Of a DNA stretch of 64,000 bases, positions 58,671-64,000 are shown in pieces. Each line of letters opens with the position of its first letter. The first letter of the stretch is position 1. Source of the DNA: Episyrphus balteatus (lineage: Eukaryota > Arthropoda > Insecta > Diptera > Syrphidae). The translations under genes were made by a program, and so were the position numbers. The DNA lies in the NCBI RefSeq assembly GCF_945859705.1, contig NC_079136.1, forward strand, positions 2,707,501-2,771,500. Direction: 5' to 3'. The notes below the pieces were generated by a model. It was not told the DNA's origin. It did not search any database and saw nothing but the letters and a program-made list of their open reading frames with translations.

Positions 58671-60769
58671 TTTGAACACCGATCCTTCCTTTTTGGACTG
58701 TAAATATAATTTTGTCGTTCCAAATGAGCTCCTACCGACATGCATTCACACAAAAATCAATAAAAACTGATGTCACATTTGTCATATTTCATTTACTAAT
58801 TTGATTACTAGGTAATTATTAGGTAGGTATAATTATCACATCTGTCAATAAAAATACGATATTTGTTTGTTTGTTTTGCTTCCATCGACAAACACACCGT
58901 ATGTTATCTTCCATGCTAATCGTCTCTGATAGTAACGCCGCTTTTAGACAACATAACATTTCAATTATCAAAAACAACTGAACACATAAAATGACTGCTA
59001 AACCATTCATTTATCACATTTTTTTTTGTTTTTATTTTTGATCCCTCAAACTCTAAACAATAAAACAATGACACATGTACAATTGTATACAAGTTCCTAT
59101 ACAAAATACAATAGATGCAACCCACCATAATTATCATCTTGCCTAATATGCATGACGAGAGCTGATGGATAATGACAGTGAATATTGTGCTTATTTGCGA
59201 TATTAATGTTGCATTGATGACGGACGATGTCAAGTCAAGCCCCGTCCTTCGTTTTGGGCCAGGGGACGAAGAACCCCCTGCTCGTATCAATTACAAAAAT
59301 ATGCGTGCATATCCGCTGCCAGTCAAGTCTCTTTCAGATGTTGGTTTATTGGAAACTATGGCCGCATTGCTTTGTAAACTCATGATCGGATGGGGTCAGT
59401 ATATGATGAGGAAGGTAAGCAAGAACGGATATTATCCCCTGCTGATAGTCATAAACGCTTTTTATTTTGAAACATAAAATTTGTTCACCCTAAAACCGGT
59501 GTTGCGTATCGGTTTTGCCATATTGTCATATTGCACCGCCATCCAGATCCAGTGTCCTCTTCATGTCCTCGAATAGCAGCTATCCGATGATACTGCGAGT
59601 TCTGAGGTTTTAATATACAAAGATTCCTACCTGCATATTTCTGTTACATAAACTTAACAAAAGGGAATATTGAAAATGAAACTTCCAAAGATGCTGGTGG
59701 TACTTAATGGTTAAGTAAAAGTATTCATCGTTCATCTGGCGATAGATTTCCTTTTTTTTGAAGTAACATTTACCTGCTGACAAATACAAATTAGGAATCA
59801 TGTCAAATAACATTCATTGTCCGAAGAATAGAGTAATTAGTCTAGATTGAAGGGATAATCTGGTAACTTTTTAAATGGTGGTTTATTTTCGATTCGATTT
59901 TATTGTCAGCAGAAGAATTAACACCGACTAGGTTATGTAGGTAATTGTAGAATCAATTCATTAAAGTATAGCATTCAAATGAGAGAAAGGGTTTTGATAA
60001 AAGAACAAAAAAAAAAAATACTGATTTTTTTTTTAATAAAACATCAATCGTTTGTCCGTAACGCAATGATCACGATCAGCTTTATTTTAGAAATTTTAGA
60101 ACAAAATTCGTTATTCGATGATTCGTCCAACCCAAAGATTTGATTCGTGCATTTTTTTGTTTTTCGTTAAGTCCTAGATGACGGACATATTCCCAAGATC
60201 GTTTTAAGCTCCTGCGGTGCAATAAACTTTTCGATTACATTTTTTCCATTTCAGCATTTTTTCCCATAGATAATGAGTTAGATGAGGAACAAAGCCATTA
60301 TTTTAGAACAATTTGCGTTATTTGGTAACGTTGTTCAAGTGCGTATGTATGTCATCTGGATATTTAACAAATAAGTATAGGTACTAAGTGAAAATAAATT
60401 AAATTAAAAAAAAATCAATTTGGTGCATTTTTTTGACGCCAAAAATCTTCACTGTTTCTGTTAAGCCTATAATCATTTTTTTAAAATTGCAACAAAATTA
60501 AACTAATTTAAAAATTTTGTTTTCAAAATTGCTCTTAATAGTCAGTAAGTCAAAAATGGAAAACCATTGTCCCATTTCATTCTCAAATATTTTCTAATTT
60601 TTAGTAGAATATTATTCGCTAATTACACTAATTTACAAAACATTAAACAAAACATTGGACACCAAGTGCCCAGGAAACTCGAAAATTTTATCTAAAAAAA
60701 TATTAATGGATTCGTTTTCGAGATATGATTTTTCAAAGTTTCTTGTCGTTTTTTTCCCCAGCATACTTA
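58671..60769. other. no confident gene; one possible exon
   Basis: Apart from the candidate exon at 59217-59413, this stretch is AT-rich and shows no domain-bearing frame or transposon ends that I can define. Confidence 0.4.
59217..59413 (+). CDS. possible coding exon, unknown protein
   Basis: An open frame reads MTDDVKSSPVLRFGPGDEEP onward for 65 codons and ends at a consensus donor AAG|GTAAGC (GT at 59414), phase 2. An earlier ATG at 59172 is in the same frame. The stretch is less AT-rich than its surroundings and has a balanced composition. No domain is recognisable, no second exon was found, and an overlapping minus-strand frame is open as well. Confidence 0.25.
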
Positions 60770-61579
60770 GGGCCGTTTTATTCACTATTAGTCAACTTTA
60801 GGAAAACTCTGAATCTGGCAAGCTTGAGAGTTAACTACAACTCGAGATTAAAATCGCAAGTTGAAAATTTGTTTTTTTCAATAATTTTGTTCTTAGCTCC
60901 ATAGTTTCGAACCAAAAGTTGGCCAACTTTCCCTTTTAAAAATATCCCTGGGATACTTGTGACAATTAATAAAATAACATGTTAATTTCAAATGTTATTT
61001 TGAATTACATATGTCACTTTTTTAAATTAATGGTTTCGAATATCATGCTATGTATATGTTTAATTAAAAACCAATGTAAAACATCAGAGCCAATAAAAAA
61101 AGTAGAATTTCCGAGGTCACGAAAAGAAATTCCGAACCAATGGCTCTTTTGCAAAGAAAAAAATCAATTTTGTCACACACATCAATTTTTTACTTATTTA
61201 AAATTATTCAGGAAAATATACATATAAACAAAAAAATATTGTTTTGACCTAAAGGTTCCAATTAATTGGTAGGTGAATATAATTTTCCAAAAAAAACAAC
61301 AATTTATTGTTCTCCAATAAAAAGTTTCTTCATTTTTTAAATTAAAACTTATTTTGAAAAAAAAAAAAATGAAAATAAAAAATGACATTTCAAAGCAAAA
61401 TCTCAAGTTTACTTGCAAACTTCTGATATTTTCCGAAGTTGAGAAAATCAAAAGTTGATAAACTTGAGATTTGAGAACTGAAAGGTAAAACCGTCAACTT
61501 TCAGTGAATAAAATCGAATTGTCAAGCTGAAAATAAAAATTCTCGGGTTGTTTTCAACTTTCAGTGAATAAAATCGCCC
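60770..61579. mobile_element. TTA-flanked MITE, PIF/Harbinger-like
   Basis: GGGCCGTTTTATTCACT at the left and AGTGAATAAAATCGCCC at the right are inverted repeats flanked by TTA (60767-60769 and 61580-61582). Further inward, AGTCAACTTT/AACTTTCAGTGAATAAAATCG is repeated near 61493 and 61553. The interior is AT-rich and non-coding; its 82-85-codon frames are incidental. Confidence 0.6.
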
Positions 61580-61582
61580 TTA

Positions 61583-64000
61583 GTATACGGTTTATATCTT
61601 GAGTAATAAACGATAACTCTGAACAGAAAAACCGGCACCTGAAAGCTGAATAAATAAGCAACAAACACTGGAATAACTCTTTTGGATCACTCCAGATGTT
61701 TAAGTGCAATGTATCAAAACATTTTAAAAAAATCGATTTTTAAAGGAAATTTTTGCCAAACAAAAATTTCTTAGTGAAATAAAAAATCTAAATCTTTTAT
61801 TCCTCATAGTTTTATATTTTTAATGTGGTGTGCACTTTCTGGCAAAAATAACAAGATAATTTTCTTTAAAATCTATGGATAAGTTAGAAAGATATGATTA
61901 ATTTTGTAACTTTTGGTGCCTTTGTCTATAACTTGAAAAGGAAGCCGAATTTGAAAATTTTTAAGAAATTTAAATTTAATTAAATTTCCTATCGTTTTTA
62001 TGCATTTTATTTCATTTCTCTCGTAAAAAATACTTAATACGTACAGATATTTAAAAAAAAAAAACATTCTTTAACCAAAAATGTTCCAGACTTTGTTTTC
62101 TTTATAAATCTATTTCAAAAGAGCAGGAGATATTTTACCTTTCCATTACCAGCAGTTAGATACAGATGTTTAATCTAATGAAAGGAATTTGTTTCATTAT
62201 AAGATTCAAGTGGTACACCTAAAGATTCCTCAGCATCTTTGTCCGTAAATTTTTTTAAACCTTCGAATCAAAGAAGTCCATATGGCAGTTATATGACTTT
62301 GGGTTGTAATTGCATTCAGTTTTTGCATCTTTATTTCTGAAAAACCGAAACCAACTTCGGAAGTAAGACGCACATTGTCTCACTTCAGTCAGAGGCGCAT
62401 CATGGTACTCTTCTTTAAAATTTCACTGTTAGCCCTTAACCAAACATTTCTAAGAACAATAACCCAGCGGTGGTGATAAGGTGTACCTACTTAGCCTTTT
62501 TAGTAAGTAAAGATGTTTGCTTATTGGTTTAATGGTAATTGTCCAACCAATTCATTGATAATTTCCTGAAGCCTTTGAATATTCTTGAATGAGTAGTAAG
62601 CACCCATAGAAATTGTAAGCCAGCAGGGTGCATTCTTCTTTGCATCTTGTTTTCATAGAATCCTGAAAAAACGGATACGGAAGTATAAATGACTCAGAGA
62701 CCTAGTTATGCAATATATTGGATTTCGTTTGACTCACTTCGATGAGAAGCACCTTGAATTAAGTCGATCGGTACGTGCCCTGACTTATAAGTTCTATATT
62801 CTTCCTTTGGGTATTATTATACCTGTTTTATAGAGCTCTTAAAGAATCTATATCAGAGAACAATAACTCAGCGGTGGTGATAAGGTGGCTCTCTGTATAA
62901 TGAACACATTTCCTCCTCGTCCTTATCCTCTTCGTTTGGTTGCATGCCAAATTATTGTGTGGCAAAACTTCCACAGTGTACGTCCAGGTAAAGTATTCAT
63001 TGTATTTCATATAATTTGTGCAACCAATTGATAGTTGAAATTTGGAACGTGATGCAGGGTGCACTATGGCATTTTAGTTAAAATATGTATTTTTTTTTCT
63101 GTAATAGCCTTTTATCAGGGAAAACAAAAGAACAAAAGTTGACTTCAAATATGGTATTCCTCCACCCTGGGGTTTTGCTTTTAGTTTTTATATATTTTTG
63201 TGTGTACATTGGTTCGCCCTTAATGATTTTGAACAGCTGCTGCTGCGCCCGGGTGATGTTTTATAAAACGCAAGGGGGTTGTGGATTGGAATCGAGGAAT
63301 TGGGAATGGAATCTCCTGTGTGTGTTTTTTTTTATGTATAGATATAACAATAATACCAAGCCGAATGGAATACCTAATATGTTAGCACAAAAACTAAAAT
63401 TAAAGCTGATTGCGCACGCGTGCCCGGTTCAGTGACACGGGGATAAAAATATACAATTTGAACGTTCCTATATGAAGTCTATTTTTAGTTTCATCTGTAA
63501 TTGAAATTTCGTTGCCAGTGCCAGCGTGCCTAATTAAAATTTCAATAAACAGAGAATCTGTGATGTGTGAAGTTAAAAAAAAAAAAATGTTTGATGTTTT
63601 AGCCTCACCCCTGGTCCATATGGGGTTTTTGTTGAATTCTAAATACGAAGTGCGTAGATAACAGATAAAAACTCAGGTTCTATATGGATTTTTTAGGGAT
63701 ATATTGATGAAGGGTACCAAGTACCTACTTTGTCAAGCTAAGCAACGAACAGATGGCCTTGGATGTTGTTAGATACTTGAAAAACGAAAAATATACGCAA
63801 AATGAAACAAGTAATTTTTGTTCTGAAGCCCAGAAATGCGTATACAGAATTTTTTTAATTTCATTTGAAATAGCGAAGTTGCGAAATTTAAACGTTACAA
63901 TTTAATGTCACACGACTCACAAAATCTGACTCCAACGCACAATGCCTGATATTGAAGAAGAGTTCACAGAAGGAGTATTATGCAAAATTTTAATAAAAGT
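61583..64000. other. no gene recognised; one short duplicated motif
   Basis: AGAACAATAAC(C/T)CAGCGGT followed by GGTGATAAGGTG occurs near 62452 and 62856, suggesting an old duplication of about 400 bp. The rest contains no recognisable coding sequence. The frame at 63085-63435 is hydrophobic and cysteine-rich but has no family resemblance. Confidence 0.4.

Noticed and set aside
63085..63435. 116-residue frame with several cysteines
   Set aside because: It begins in a poly-T tract, has no recognisable family and no supporting splice or poly(A) signals.

Overview
The window looks like nuclear DNA of a dipteran fly. It is very AT-rich and dense in homopolymer runs. It carries two intron-containing genes with clear insect affinities, an insect-type gustatory receptor and a CIP/KIP cyclin-dependent kinase inhibitor resembling Drosophila dacapo. 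The rest is mostly non-coding DNA filled with DNA transposon remnants. I cannot name the species. I saw no CRISPR array, operon, rRNA or intact tRNA gene.

Coding content is small and on the minus strand. A two-exon gustatory receptor gene (397 codons) lies at 26844-28113. A dacapo-like gene has its last coding exon at 31939-32231 and its first at 43620-44274, separated by an intron of about 11.4 kb. The two dacapo exons join in phase and, once joined, create a PCNA-binding PIP degron (Q-x-x-M-T-D-Y-Y, with R-K at +3/+4). That junction is the main evidence for the identification. Two further short open frames ending in good splice donors (1437-1583 and 59217-59413, plus strand) may be exons of unknown genes, with low confidence.

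The rest is a record of repeated transposon invasion, much of it nested. Several hAT-type elements are recognisable from terminal inverted repeats and 8-bp target-site duplications (3374-4923, 13065-16166, 21053-22564, 51199-54806, 56435-57800, and a 263-bp MITE at 41334-41596). Palindromic MITEs flanked by TTA/TAA, the PIF/Harbinger signature, sit inside or around them (3926-4172, 13176-13794, 15570-15950, 51119-55080, 56563-57035, 60770-61579). Two Helitron/Helentron-like (DINE-like) families are present. Family 1 is at 2311-3317, 18719-20326 and 25650-26243, plus end fragments. Its middle copy has an internal GTCY microsatellite that has grown to 83 consecutive perfect 8-bp units. Family 2 is at 6398-7802 and 21382-22489, in opposite orientation, each with a 340-bp palindrome and a 147-bp repeat array. 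Decayed protein-coding transposon pieces include a SWIM zinc-finger exon (47326-47706), a Tc1/mariner transposase fossil (about 48270-48660), a frameshifted ULP1 protease plus PHD finger (about 55180-56410) and two fragments of a LINE reverse transcriptase in the dacapo intron.

The most striking structural region is 51.1-55.1 kb, a three-level nest: a Harbinger-type element containing a hAT element containing a 2.5-kb near-perfect palindrome. I did not find a convincing new multi-gene system. The observations best worth checking are the split PIP degron, this nest, the 83-unit array, the palindromic MITE with a tRNA-like core, and a 1.1-kb minisatellite whose units carry splice-donor-like sequences.
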